From: Bacteroidales bacterium UBA1176
GTDB taxonomy: Bacteria; Bacteroidota; Bacteroidia; Bacteroidales; WCHB1-69
Assembly (NCBI GenBank): GCA_002311645.1
Contig: DBYW01000042.1
Location: 41,451 to 65,203, forward strand
DNA: 23,753 nucleotides
Direction: 5' to 3'
The position numbers and the translations under genes are program-made. Within the stretch, counting starts at the first letter, position 1. Each line of letters begins with the position of its first letter. Under the pieces are notes generated by a model that saw only the letters and a program-made list of their open reading frames with translations, was not told the origin of the DNA and made no database searches. Positions 1 to 7,059 of this stretch are shown here, in pieces.

Positions 1-120
1 GGCGTCTTCAACGTCGAGCAGTTCGACCCCGATCCCTTCATGAAGGAGATCGGCGGCTACGGCCTGCCCTGGCATGAGGTCATCGACCAACCACTGCCCG
101 TGTACAAAATGGGGAATTAA
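1..120 (+). CDS. C-terminal fragment of saccharopine/carboxynorspermidine dehydrogenase-like protein (5' end outside window)
   Basis: The window opens inside this frame, and the last 39 residues are visible before the TAA at 118-120. The tail contains NVEQFDPDPFM followed by GYGLPWHE. From memory this resembles the extreme C-terminus of the saccharopine dehydrogenase-like family, which in Bacteroidota includes carboxynorspermidine dehydrogenase, an NADPH-dependent polyamine enzyme. The catalytic and nucleotide-binding parts lie outside the window, so the assignment rests on the tail alone and is moderate. Transcription probably ends at the hairpin at 201-236. Confidence 0.55.
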   Translation, partial: GVFNVEQFDPDPFMKEIGGYGLPWHEVIDQPLPVYKMGN

Positions 121-125
121 GCATT

Positions 126-166
126 CCCCTTCTATGTAGAAGGGGTGGCCGAAGGCCGGGGTAGTC
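126..166. repeat. REP-like palindromic element with two adjacent hairpins
   Basis: CCCCTTCTA (126-134) and TAGAAGGGG (137-145) form a perfect 9-bp inverted repeat with a 2-nt loop. A second small hairpin, GGCC-GAA-GGCC, follows at 148-158, then a GGGGTAGTCGA tail. It lies between a stop codon and a terminator, where dispersed extragenic palindromes usually sit. Only one copy is seen here, so calling it a genome-wide repeat is inference. Confidence 0.5.
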
Positions 167-200
167 GAAAACATTCTATAGCCCAAGGCCCCGATGATAA

Positions 201-236
201 AAAAGCCCCGCTTTGAATCTCCAAGGCGGGGCTTTT
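201..236. terminator. Strong rho-independent terminator hairpin
   Basis: AAAAGCCCCGC (201-211) pairs with GCGGGGCTTTT (226-236), and further pairing including a G:T wobble extends into the loop. The A-run before and T-run after allow termination in either direction. It follows the gene ending at 120 and isolates it from the MNT/HEPN module. Confidence 0.85.
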
Positions 237-250
237 CGTATAATGACCGT

Positions 251-258
251 TATTTTTG
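251..258 (+). promoter_or_regulatory. Possible upstream -7 box, TATTTTTG
   Basis: This matches the Bacteroidota -7 consensus TAnnTTTG and lies just after the terminator. It could be a distal promoter for the MNT/HEPN genes, but a better placed box at 350-357 exists, so support is weak. Confidence 0.25.
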
Positions 259-300
259 TCCGTGATGCGGTTAAGCTATATCGGATTGAGACGCGATAGG

Positions 301-324
301 TCCGCACAAATAAAAGCGTGCGGA
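301..324. promoter_or_regulatory. Inverted repeat upstream of MNT/HEPN promoter, candidate operator
   Basis: TCCGCAC (301-307) and GTGCGGA (318-324) are a perfect 7-bp inverted repeat around a 10-nt spacer. They end just upstream of the expected -33 region of the promoter at 350-357. Two-gene toxin-antitoxin modules often autoregulate through such repeats, so an operator role is possible. No DNA-binding domain is visible in either gene product, which makes it speculative. Confidence 0.3.
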
Positions 325-349
325 AACAAACGTATTATCGAAAATATTG

Positions 350-357
350 TATCTTTG
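350..357 (+). promoter_or_regulatory. Bacteroidota-type promoter -7 box (TATCTTTG) for MNT/HEPN
   Basis: TATCTTTG matches TAnnTTTG exactly and lies 19 nt upstream of the ATG at 377. The same box precedes apt, nfn, the thi operon and the right-end ATPase in this window. No clear -33 TTTG is seen. Confidence 0.6.
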
Positions 358-376
358 CCGATTGAAAAATGTAACT

Positions 377-697
377 ATGGAAGTTGTTGACACAAAAAAT
401 GTTATTGATCTTATCCGAAAGACAGTACTGTCGGTGGATCCTACCGCGCGGATTTTACTATATGGTTCGCGAGCCAAAGGGACTGCTCGTCAGGACTCGG
501 ACTGGGATATTATTGTGTTGGTCAACGATCCTGACATGAATTTTGATGCACGAAGCGACATTTCATACGACTTATGGTGGAAAGGGCTCCAGATTGGAGA
601 GGAAATCAACGCTTTTACATATAGTACCAAACAATGGGAAACTGCACCACCTTCCTTATTTAAATTTAATGTCTTAAAAGAACATATCGAACTATGA
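377..697 (+). CDS. MNT-type nucleotidyltransferase (probable antitoxin-like partner of HEPN protein)
   Basis: A 106-residue minimal nucleotidyltransferase. The signature GS-x10-DxD is seen exactly: G30, S31 and D42-W43-D44. In the MntA/HepT system this family AMPylates its HEPN partner and neutralises it. The strand where a third catalytic carboxylate is expected reads EEINAFTYS (residues 75-83), with Asn78 where many relatives have Asp, so the metal site may be incomplete. ATG 377 is preferred to the upstream frame extension because the family begins near here and the promoter box lies just before it. The stop overlaps the start of the HEPN gene by 4 nt (ATGA), so the two are translationally coupled. 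The gene is visibly AT-richer than its neighbours, suggesting acquisition. Confidence 0.85.
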   Translation: MEVVDTKNVIDLIRKTVLSVDPTARILLYGSRAKGTARQDSDWDIIVLVNDPDMNFDARSDISYDLWWKGLQIGEEINAFTYSTKQWETAPPSLFKFNVLKEHIEL

Positions 698-1095
698 GTT
701 TGTCAGATGAAGAAAGAATTGCGGTAGTGAGTTGCCGTATTGAAAAAGCACAAAATGCCATTAATGAAGCGGAAAAGGTGTTGGCAATTGGGTTATGGAA
801 CATTGCCGCCAATCGTTTATATTACGCTTTATTTTATGCTTCCACGGCAATTTTGATAAAGAAAGGATTGTCTGCCCATACTCATACGGGCGTGATTGCT
901 ATGATAAGCCTTCATCTTGTACAACAAAGTTTATTGTCAACAGAAGACATCCGACTGATCAGAAAATTATTCTCTTTACGACAAGAAGGTGATTATGAAG
1001 ATTTTGTGGATGTTACCGAAGAAGATATTCAACAGTATTTGCCGATGGTGAAAGCATTGTTGGATAAGATGATTGATATTTGTAAGGAATTGTAG
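694..1095 (+). CDS. HEPN domain protein (UPF0332/PF05168 type), MNT partner
   Basis: A 133-residue, probably all-helical protein. AANRLYYALFYASTAIL (38-54) and SLRQEGDYEDF (94-104) match the HEPN family once called UPF0332. HEPN proteins paired with MNT nucleotidyltransferases are often RNase toxins, but no R-x4-6-H ribonuclease motif is present anywhere. It may therefore be a binding or scaffold HEPN rather than an active RNase. It starts within the stop codon of the upstream MNT gene (ATGA), so the two form one operon. Base composition is AT-rich, as in its partner. Family identity is clear; toxin activity is not established. Confidence 0.85.
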   Translation: MSLSDEERIAVVSCRIEKAQNAINEAEKVLAIGLWNIAANRLYYALFYASTAILIKKGLSAHTHTGVIAMISLHLVQQSLLSTEDIRLIRKLFSLRQEGDYEDFVDVTEEDIQQYLPMVKALLDKMIDICKEL

Positions 1096-1135
1096 GTAAA
1101 GTTCAACTTCGCGGCATTTTTCTGGAATTATTGTG

Positions 1136-1143
1136 TATTTTTG
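1136..1143 (+). promoter_or_regulatory. Promoter -7 box (TATTTTTG) for the C69 dipeptidase
   Basis: An exact TAnnTTTG match, 50 nt upstream of the ATG at 1194 and 40 nt after the HEPN stop. It suggests the dipeptidase has its own transcript. Confidence 0.55.
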
Positions 1144-1193
1144 CACCTACGATTTCAAAATCGGAATTATCATTAAAACCTAATACATTGTCT

Positions 1194-2945
1194 ATGAAAA
1201 AAACTTTTCTGCTTACACTGCTTGTGGGGTTGATGTCGATAGGCACCACGATGGCCTGCACCAACTTCATTGTCACGAAAGGCGCCAGCAGGGACGGTTC
1301 CTGCTTCATCACCTACGCCGCCGACTCGCACCAACTTTACGGTGAACTTTACTACCGCCCGGCCAAGGACTATCCCGCCGGCACGATGATGGATGTCATC
1401 GAGTGGGACACGGGCAAGCTGCTCGGCCAGATCCCCCAGGTGGCGCACACCTACTCCGTGGTGGGCAACATGAACGAATGGCAGCTGGCCATCGGTGAGA
1501 CCACCTACGGCGGCATCAAGGAACTCGAAGAGGGCCAGGGCATGATCGACTACGGCTCCCTGATCTACATCGCCTTGCAGCGCGCTAAGAACGCACGTGA
1601 GGCCATCAAGGTCATTGCCGAGTTGATGGACACCTACGGCTACGCCTCCGAGGGCGAGTCCTTCTCCATCGTCGATCCCAACGAAGCCTGGATCATGGAG
1701 CTCATCGGCAAGGGCGAGAAGATGCTCGACGCCAAGGGCAAGGTGGTCAAGGGCTGGAGCAACGGCGCCGTGTGGGTGGCCCGCCGCATCCCTGACGGCT
1801 ATGTCTGCGGCCACGCCAACCAGTCGCGCATCTCCACCTTCCCGCTCCGCGACGGCAAGACCTCCATTACCAGCAAGGAACTCGACAAGATCTTCCTGCC
1901 CGAGGTGGAGACCGTCTATTCCTACGATGTCATCTCCTTCGCCAGACTGAAAGGGCTTTATCCCGCCGATCCCAAAAAGGCCCCGGATGCAGAGTTCAGC
2001 TTCTGCGACACCTACGCTCCTGTTGATTTCGGCGCCGCCCGTGGCTGCGAAGCCCGTGTGTGGGCCTTCTTCAACCGCTGCAACCACGCCGAAATGGCCC
2101 AATACGAGGACTATGCCCGCGGCGACAACCTCAAGCACCGTTTCCCCTTGTGGATCAAACCCGCCGACAAGAACAAAATCGATGTCCGCTTCATGATGGC
2201 CGCCATGCGTGACCACTACGAGGGCACCTCCATGGACATGACCAAGGACCTCGGCGCAGGCCCCTACCAGTGCCCCTATCGTTGGCGCCCCATGAACTGG
2301 AGCTACAACGGCAAGGAATACATTCACGAACGCGCCACCGCCACCCAGCAGACCGGCTTCTCCTTCGTGGCACAGTGCCGCAGTTGGCTGCCCAATATGT
2401 TCGGCGGCATCTTCTGGTTTAGTGTCGACGATGCGGCCAGCACCTGCTATGTGCCTATGTTCTGCGGCATCACTAAGATTCCGCACGAGTATGAGCAGGG
2501 CAACGGCTCCATGGTCGAGTACTCCCCGACCGCCGCGTTCTGGACCTTCACCAAGGTCAGCAATTTCGTCTATTCCCGCTATAACGATATGATCAAGCAT
2601 GTCAACGAGAAGCAGAATCTCTTCGAAGGACGCTTTGTGAAAGATGTCGAGGAATTGGATCGCACGTTGGTTACCCTGTACGACTCCAAACCCGAGTTGG
2701 TGCTTCAGAAATTGAATGACTATTCCGAACAATCTGCACAAGAGGTGTGCAAAACATGGAACGACCTGTTTATCTACCTGCTTGTGAAATACAACGACGG
2801 CAACGTCAAGAAGGAGGAAAACGGCAAGTTCAAAGTCACCGACACCAAGATTCCGCAATGTGAATTCCCCGACCAGCCCGAGTATCCGCAGTATTGGTAC
2901 AAGATGATTGTTGACGACTGCGGCAAGAACATCGAGGCGAAATAG
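1194..2945 (+). CDS. Secreted C69-family dipeptidase (Ntn hydrolase)
   Basis: A 583-residue protein. The N-terminus is a signal peptide (two Lys, then a hydrophobic stretch to about residue 21) followed directly by CTNFIVTKGAS. In peptidase family C69 (PepD-like) the Cys exposed by processing is the N-terminal nucleophile, here Cys22, and the AS-x-DGS sequence after it also fits. The enzyme should cleave dipeptides in the periplasm. Length agrees with Bacteroidota C69 members (about 550-600). ATG 1194 is chosen because it begins the signal peptide; upstream in-frame codons overlap the promoter box. The TMAC sequence could be misread as a lipobox, but the Cys is the expected active-site residue. 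It is monocistronic and ends at a bidirectional terminator facing gcvH. Confidence 0.9.
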   Translation: MKKTFLLTLLVGLMSIGTTMACTNFIVTKGASRDGSCFITYAADSHQLYGELYYRPAKDYPAGTMMDVIEWDTGKLLGQIPQVAHTYSVVGNMNEWQLAIGETTYGGIKELEEGQGMIDYGSLIYIALQRAKNAREAIKVIAELMDTYGYASEGESFSIVDPNEAWIMELIGKGEKMLDAKGKVVKGWSNGAVWVARRIPDGYVCGHANQSRISTFPLRDGKTSITSKELDKIFLPEVETVYSYDVISFARLKGLYPADPKKAPDAEFSFCDTYAPVDFGAARGCEARVWAFFNRCNHAEMAQYEDYARGDNLKHRFPLWIKPADKNKIDVRFMMAAMRDHYEGTSMDMTKDLGAGPYQCPYRWRPMNWSYNGKEYIHERATATQQTGFSFVAQCRSWLPNMFGGIFWFSVDDAASTCYVPMFCGITKIPHEYEQGNGSMVEYSPTAAFWTFTKVSNFVYSRYNDMIKHVNEKQNLFEGRFVKDVEELDRTLVTLYDSKPELVLQKLNDYSEQSAQEVCKTWNDLFIYLLVKYNDGNVKKEENGKFKVTDTKIPQCEFPDQPEYPQYWYKMIVDDCGKNIEAK

Positions 2946-2964
2946 CACGTGTGTGACCGCCAAC

Positions 2965-2995
2965 AAAAAAAGCGACCCATCGGGTCGCTTTTTTT
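2965..2995. terminator. Bidirectional terminator between C69 dipeptidase and gcvH
   Basis: Seven A's, then AGCGACCC (2971-2978), a 3-nt loop, GGGTCGCT (2982-2989) and a run of seven T's. It sits between two convergent genes and can end both transcripts. Confidence 0.93.
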
Positions 2996-3011
2996 ATGAA
3001 AACAGGATAAA

Positions 3012-3389
3012 TTATCCCAGCATGGCGGTGTATGCGGCGGCATCCATCAACTCGTCAATCTCTGCGGGGTTGGTGATGTTGATTTTGACAATCCAGCCTT
3101 CGCCGTATGGGTCGCTGTTGACCAATGCGGGCTCGCCTTCGAGCTTCTCGTTGAACTCGAGGACCTCGCCGCCGACGGGCAGCATCAGGTCGGCCACGGT
3201 CTTCACGGCCTCGATGGAACCGAACACCTCGTCCTTGTCCAAGGTCTCGCCCACGGAGGGGATGTCCAGGAAGACGATGTCGCCCAGCTCGTTGGCGGCA
3301 TGAGCGGTGATGCCTACGTAAGCGACGTCGCCGTCGACTTTCAGCCATTCATGATCTGTTGAATACTTCAGATTCTCGGGAATATTCAT
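3012..3389 (-). CDS. gcvH: Glycine cleavage system H protein
   Basis: A 125-residue lipoyl carrier protein that shuttles the aminomethyl intermediate between the P, T and L proteins of the glycine cleavage complex. The lipoylation segment GSIEAVKTVADL is intact, with Lys63 as the expected lipoylated residue. STDHEWL near the N-terminus and GEGWIVKI near the C-terminus are also typical. It is probably the last gene of a pyrH - 2TM - frr - gcvH operon, 48 nt behind frr, and ends at the terminator at 2965-2995. The gcvP and gcvT genes are not in the window. A lipoate ligase gene lies at 9415. Confidence 0.97.
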   Translation of the reverse strand: MNIPENLKYSTDHEWLKVDGDVAYVGITAHAANELGDIVFLDIPSVGETLDKDEVFGSIEAVKTVADLMLPVGGEVLEFNEKLEGEPALVNSDPYGEGWIVKINITNPAEIDELMDAAAYTAMLG

Positions 3390-3437
3390 AGTCTTAGGAT
3401 TTTGAAAATGTATTAAAAAATGTGAATAAATGTCTAT

Positions 3438-3995
3438 TTATACGGTCATGATTTCCTTTTCCTTGGCCTCCATCATCTTGTCGACCTTGGCGATGGCTTC
3501 GTCGGTGGCCTTTTGGATATCGGCTTCCAATTTCTTGACTTCGTCTTCCGGCGTGCCGTTATCTTTCAGTTTCTTGGCTTCGTCGTTGGCATTGCGGCGG
3601 ATATTGCGGATGTTGACCTTGGTTTGCTCGGCCTCTTGTTTGGCTTTCTTGACCAGTTCTTTACGGCGTTCCTCGGTGGGAGTGGGCACCACCAGACGGA
3701 TGAATTCGCCGTTGTTTTGCGGGGTCAGGCCGATGTTGGCGGCCAAGATGGCCTTTTCGATAATAGGCAGCATGTTGCGCTCCCACGGTTGAATGACGAT
3801 CTGATGGGCGTCCGGCGTGTTGATGTTGGCCACTTGCTCCACAGGCGTGGGGTTGCCGTAGTAGTCCACCTTCAAACCCTCCAGCATTTGCGGGGAGGCC
3901 TTGCCTGCGCGGATTTTCTGCAAATCTTTGTCAAAAAAAGCGACCGTGGAGTTCATATTCTCCTTCGCTTGTTTGAGGCATTGTTGTGTATCCAT
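3438..3995 (-). CDS. frr: Ribosome recycling factor
   Basis: A 185-residue protein, the usual length for the family, that works with EF-G to split post-termination ribosomes in the cytoplasm. RAGKASPQML (29-38) and the C-terminal helical KKLEADIQKATDEAI region are characteristic. It lies in the same operon direction as pyrH, an old and widespread neighbour, but here a small membrane protein gene sits between them (50 nt gap to it). Confidence 0.98.
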   Translation of the reverse strand: MDTQQCLKQAKENMNSTVAFFDKDLQKIRAGKASPQMLEGLKVDYYGNPTPVEQVANINTPDAHQIVIQPWERNMLPIIEKAILAANIGLTPQNNGEFIRLVVPTPTEERRKELVKKAKQEAEQTKVNIRNIRRNANDEAKKLKDNGTPEDEVKKLEADIQKATDEAIAKVDKMMEAKEKEIMTV

Positions 3996-4045
3996 TTCTC
4001 TATCTCTTAAAAGTTGTTAAATTCAATGTCGGTGTTTTGCGGTGT

Positions 4046-4468
4046 TTAGTTCCGGGATTGTTCCTCTTTCACGGTGTCTTTTTGTATCTGCGCTTTCAAC
4101 TCCTCGATTTTCTTGAGTTGTTTGTTGCGTTGTTTCTTGATGCGTGAGAGTTCCTTCTCCACCAATGTCTTGTTCCATTTGAACGCAATGCAATAATGGA
4201 GGATGACAAGCAACAACCATGCCAAAGTGATGCAAATGAACACCTTGAGGATGGCCCACTTGATGGAATAATCGGTGACTATAGCATTGAAGAGGGTGAA
4301 ATATAGCACCCAGATGATGAGGTTGATGAGAATAAACAAGCCCAGATGGATTCTGAAGCGCATGCGGCTCGTGGCCACGTTCTGCATTTTGGCCTCTTCT
4401 TCCACGTTTACATCAGGTACAGTGGTTTTTTCTTGGCTTGTTGTCGGGATTGTTTCGTTTTCTTCCAT
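4046..4468 (-). CDS. 2TM domain membrane protein between pyrH and frr
   Basis: A 140-residue protein. A charged cytosolic N-terminus (1-37) leads to two hydrophobic helices at about 39-61 and 71-95, then a basic, probably coiled-coil tail (about 101-135). This layout resembles the small 2TM domain family (PF13239) common in Bacteroidota; its function is unknown to me. The start is set at the ATG at 4468; an in-frame TTG nine bases further upstream is less likely. It lies 17 nt after pyrH and 50 nt before frr, so it is cotranscribed with translation and nucleotide genes without an obvious functional link. Confidence 0.82.
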   Translation of the reverse strand: MEENETIPTTSQEKTTVPDVNVEEEAKMQNVATSRMRFRIHLGLFILINLIIWVLYFTLFNAIVTDYSIKWAILKVFICITLAWLLLVILHYCIAFKWNKTLVEKELSRIKKQRNKQLKKIEELKAQIQKDTVKEEQSRN

Positions 4469-4485
4469 AATAAACAATTATATAG

Positions 4486-5190
4486 TTATTGGAGCAGGGT
4501 TCCAATGCTTTCACCTTCCAGTACTTTAAGCAGGTTTCCCGGTTTGTTGGCATTGTAGACGTAGATGGGCATTTTGTTCTCCTTGCAGAGTGTGAAGGCG
4601 GTCATGTCCATGATTTTGAGATTTTTGCTGTAGGCTTCGTCGAAAGTCAGCGTGGTATACTTGGTGGCGGAGTGGTCTTTCTCGGGGTCGGCGGTATAGA
4701 CGCCGTCCACGCGGGTGCCCTTGAGCAGAAGATCGGCTCCGATCTCGACGGCGCGCAGTGCGGCGCCGGAGTCGGTGGTGAAGAAAGGGTTGCCCGTGCC
4801 GCCGCCCATGAGGACGACGTAGCCGGATTCTAACAGTTCCACAGCCCTGCGCCAGGAACATTTTTCGCACACGCCCTCAATGGCCAGTGCGGAGAGCACT
4901 TTGGCTTTCATGCCCATCTCTTCGAGGACAGCTTGCACGGCCATAGCGTTTATGACGGTGGCCAACATGCCCATTTGGTCGCCCTGCCGACGATCAAAGC
5001 CCTTGTCGGAGCCTTGTACGCCGCGGAAAATGTTGCCGCCGCCGATGACCACGCCCACCTGCACGCCATGCGCCACAACGGACTGTATTTCGTTCACGTA
5101 ATGGCGGACGTTTTGGTAGTTGATGCCGTAACCGTCAGCTCCCATCAACGACTCACCGCTTAATTTCAACAATATGCGATGGTATTTCAT
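4486..5190 (-). CDS. pyrH: UMP kinase
   Basis: A 234-residue amino acid kinase-fold enzyme that phosphorylates UMP to UDP. The N-terminal YHRILLKLSGESL, the loop VIGGGNIFRG and GGTGNPFFTTDSGAALRA are hallmark segments. The start is placed at ATG 5190, which gives the standard family N-terminus; the frame stays open further upstream but that stretch runs across the promoter and into queE. A TATTTTTG promoter box lies just upstream (5210-5217), so pyrH leads the pyrH - 2TM - frr - gcvH operon. Confidence 0.97.
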   Translation of the reverse strand: MKYHRILLKLSGESLMGADGYGINYQNVRHYVNEIQSVVAHGVQVGVVIGGGNIFRGVQGSDKGFDRRQGDQMGMLATVINAMAVQAVLEEMGMKAKVLSALAIEGVCEKCSWRRAVELLESGYVVLMGGGTGNPFFTTDSGAALRAVEIGADLLLKGTRVDGVYTADPEKDHSATKYTTLTFDEAYSKNLKIMDMTAFTLCKENKMPIYVYNANKPGNLLKVLEGESIGTLLQ

Positions 5191-5209
5191 ATCTTCTAAA
5201 ATCAGGGGG

Positions 5210-5217
5210 CAAAAATA
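5210..5217 (-). promoter_or_regulatory. Promoter -7 box (TATTTTTG) for the pyrH operon
   Basis: On the minus strand this is an exact TAnnTTTG box, 19 nt before the pyrH ATG. It lies in the queE-pyrH gap, implying transcription of the pyrH operon separate from queE. Confidence 0.6.
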
Positions 5218-5288
5218 CAAAAAAAATGTAATCGTCAGTTTGTGGCGACAATGTTGCTCGTCAAGACTGATTGCAGGAATAAACACCT

Positions 5289-5867
5289 CTATTTTACATG
5301 GATAACCTTGTGCACTTGCATGGATAGCCGCCACTTGGGGTTCTGAAGGATGAACGCCACACATTGTCCGATGATTTTCCTGTTCTCCTCTTGATCCCCC
5401 ATGTCGCAGGGCTGCAGATAGTAGTGGCTCGCCTCTATGCCATAGTCGCAGATGTCATGTTTTCCGTCGAAGACCAGTTTGACTTCGTCGGCGCTCTTCA
5501 CCACCACATCTGCGCTGGTCACGAATGCCGCCTTGGGCGATACCGTCACCCAGTCCATGCCCGCGGGGATAGGGCGTGTCCCGTTTGTCTCAATGGCCAC
5601 CTTTTTGCCGATTTTGTGTATCCCTTCGATGAGGTTGTCCAGATTCTGCAAGGTGGGTTCGCCGCCCGTGATAACGACCCAGCGGCCGGGGTGGTTCTCA
5701 ATTTGCCCGATGATGGCCTTCTCGTCCATTGCGACACCGCTTTGGTATTCCGTGTCGCAAAAGGGACAACGCAGGTTGCAGCCTGATAACCGGACGAATG
5801 TCGCCGCTGTGCCCGTGTTGGCCCCTTCGCCTTGGATGGAATAGAATATCTCGTTTACGTTCAGCAT
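5289..5867 (-). CDS. queE: 7-carboxy-7-deazaguanine synthase (radical SAM)
   Basis: A 192-residue radical SAM enzyme that converts 6-carboxytetrahydropterin to 7-carboxy-7-deazaguanine in queuosine/preQ0 synthesis. The N-terminal FYSIQGEGANTG and the cluster motif C30-x3-C34-x2-C37 are present, followed by WVVITGGEPTLQN. The start is placed at ATG 5867, giving the family N-terminus NVNEIFYSIQGEG; the open frame further upstream overlaps the promoter. No other que gene is in the window. It has its own promoter box at 5887-5894. Confidence 0.95.
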   Translation of the reverse strand: MLNVNEIFYSIQGEGANTGTAATFVRLSGCNLRCPFCDTEYQSGVAMDEKAIIGQIENHPGRWVVITGGEPTLQNLDNLIEGIHKIGKKVAIETNGTRPIPAGMDWVTVSPKAAFVTSADVVVKSADEVKLVFDGKHDICDYGIEASHYYLQPCDMGDQEENRKIIGQCVAFILQNPKWRLSMQVHKVIHVK

Positions 5868-5886
5868 ATCTTCTCTTTTTGAAGCG

Positions 5887-5894
5887 CAAAAATA
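5887..5894 (-). promoter_or_regulatory. Promoter -7 box (TATTTTTG) for queE
   Basis: An exact TAnnTTTG box on the minus strand, 19 nt upstream of the queE ATG, the same distance as for pyrH. Confidence 0.6.
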
Positions 5895-5952
5895 CACCTT
5901 TTTTGTCAATTTTGCCGTCTGCTTAGCCGGAAGCATTTTTGTCATAAACCAA

Positions 5953-5978
5953 AAAAGGGACGCTTTTGCGCCCCTTTT
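5953..5978. terminator. Terminator downstream of ilvE
   Basis: AAAAGGG...CGC pairs with GCG...CCCTTTT around a TTTT loop, with one opposed mismatch. A T-run follows on the minus strand. It ends the apt-ilvE transcript before the queE promoter. Confidence 0.75.
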
Positions 5979-5998
5979 GTGTCTTCAGACAGTCTGGT

Positions 5999-7021
5999 TT
6001 AGCACTCCACGATGGTGCACCAGTTGTGCTTGTCCTCGATTTCTCCGTATTGGATGCCCATGAGGATTTCGCGCATCTTGATGCTCCAGGGACCGGGTTT
6101 GCCGTCTTTGGAGATGACGTATTCCTTGCCGGTTTCGCGATCCTGGATCATGTGGATGGGGGAGATGACGGCGGCGGTGCCGCAAGCGCCGGCTTCCTCG
6201 AAGGTGTCGATCTCATCGAGTCTGACATGGCGTCTTTCGACCACGAGGCCGAGGTCTTCGGCGATGGTGCGGAGGCTCATGTTGGTGATGGAGGGCAGGA
6301 TAGAACCGGAGTCGGGGGTCACATATTTGCCATCCTTGATGCCGAAGAAGTTGGCGGGGCCGGCTTCGTCGATGAAGGTCTTGGTCTTGGCGTCAGCAAA
6401 GATGGAGGCGCTGAAGCCTTCGTGGTGAGCGCGTTCGCCGGCGCGCAGGGAAGCGGCGTAGTTGCCACCCACTTTCACATGGCCGGTGCCCAGCGGGGCT
6501 GCACGGTCATAGTCCTTCGCAATCTGCATGTTGGTCGGCTTGAAGCCTTCCTTGAAATAGGGACCCACAGGCATCACAAAGACGATGAACAGATATTCGT
6601 CGGCGGGCTTCACACCGATGGTGGCGCCGGTGCCGATCAGCAGCGGGCGGATGTAGAGGGAGCCTTCCGTGCCGTAAGGGGGAATATATTCCGCATTCAG
6701 TTGGATGACTTTTTCCAAGCATTGGAAGAAAAGCTCTTGCGGAATGGGAGCCAACATGATGGTGTCGGCGGAGTTGTTGAGGCGTTTCCAGTTCTCTTCC
6801 CAACGGAACAGACGGACTTTGCCGTCCTTGCCGCGGAAGGCTTTCATGCCTTCGAAAGCCTCTTGGCCGTAGTGCAGGCAGGATGCCGCCATGTGCATCG
6901 GGATGTACTCGTCGGAGGAAACTTCAATTTGACCCCATTCGCCATTTCTGAAATAGCAGCGAACGTTGTAATCGGTCTTCACATAACCGAAAGACAAACT
7001 TTTCCAATCAATATTCTTCAT
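5999..7021 (-). CDS. ilvE: Branched-chain amino acid aminotransferase
   Basis: A 340-residue class IV PLP aminotransferase that interconverts Leu, Ile and Val with their 2-oxo acids. The Schiff-base lysine is most likely Lys183 in GTGHVKVGGNYAAS. QEAFEGMKAFRG and the later EAGACGTAAVISPI are typical of the BCAT-II type branch. It starts at ATG 7021, 38 nt after the apt stop, and no convincing promoter lies in that gap, so apt and ilvE are probably cotranscribed. A terminator follows at 5953-5978. Confidence 0.96.
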   Translation of the reverse strand: MKNIDWKSLSFGYVKTDYNVRCYFRNGEWGQIEVSSDEYIPMHMAASCLHYGQEAFEGMKAFRGKDGKVRLFRWEENWKRLNNSADTIMLAPIPQELFFQCLEKVIQLNAEYIPPYGTEGSLYIRPLLIGTGATIGVKPADEYLFIVFVMPVGPYFKEGFKPTNMQIAKDYDRAAPLGTGHVKVGGNYAASLRAGERAHHEGFSASIFADAKTKTFIDEAGPANFFGIKDGKYVTPDSGSILPSITNMSLRTIAEDLGLVVERRHVRLDEIDTFEEAGACGTAAVISPIHMIQDRETGKEYVISKDGKPGPWSIKMREILMGIQYGEIEDKHNWCTIVEC

Positions 7022-7059
7022 TGTTGTTATTGTTTATTTGTTTATGGATTAATTTTGGA

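Noticed and set aside
1173..2966. A 597-codon minus-strand open frame opposite the C69 dipeptidase
   Set aside because: It is the antisense of a clear family member with signal peptide and active-site Cys. Its protein is low-complexity Val/Gly/Ala/His, as expected from the reverse of GC-biased codons, and it has no promoter.
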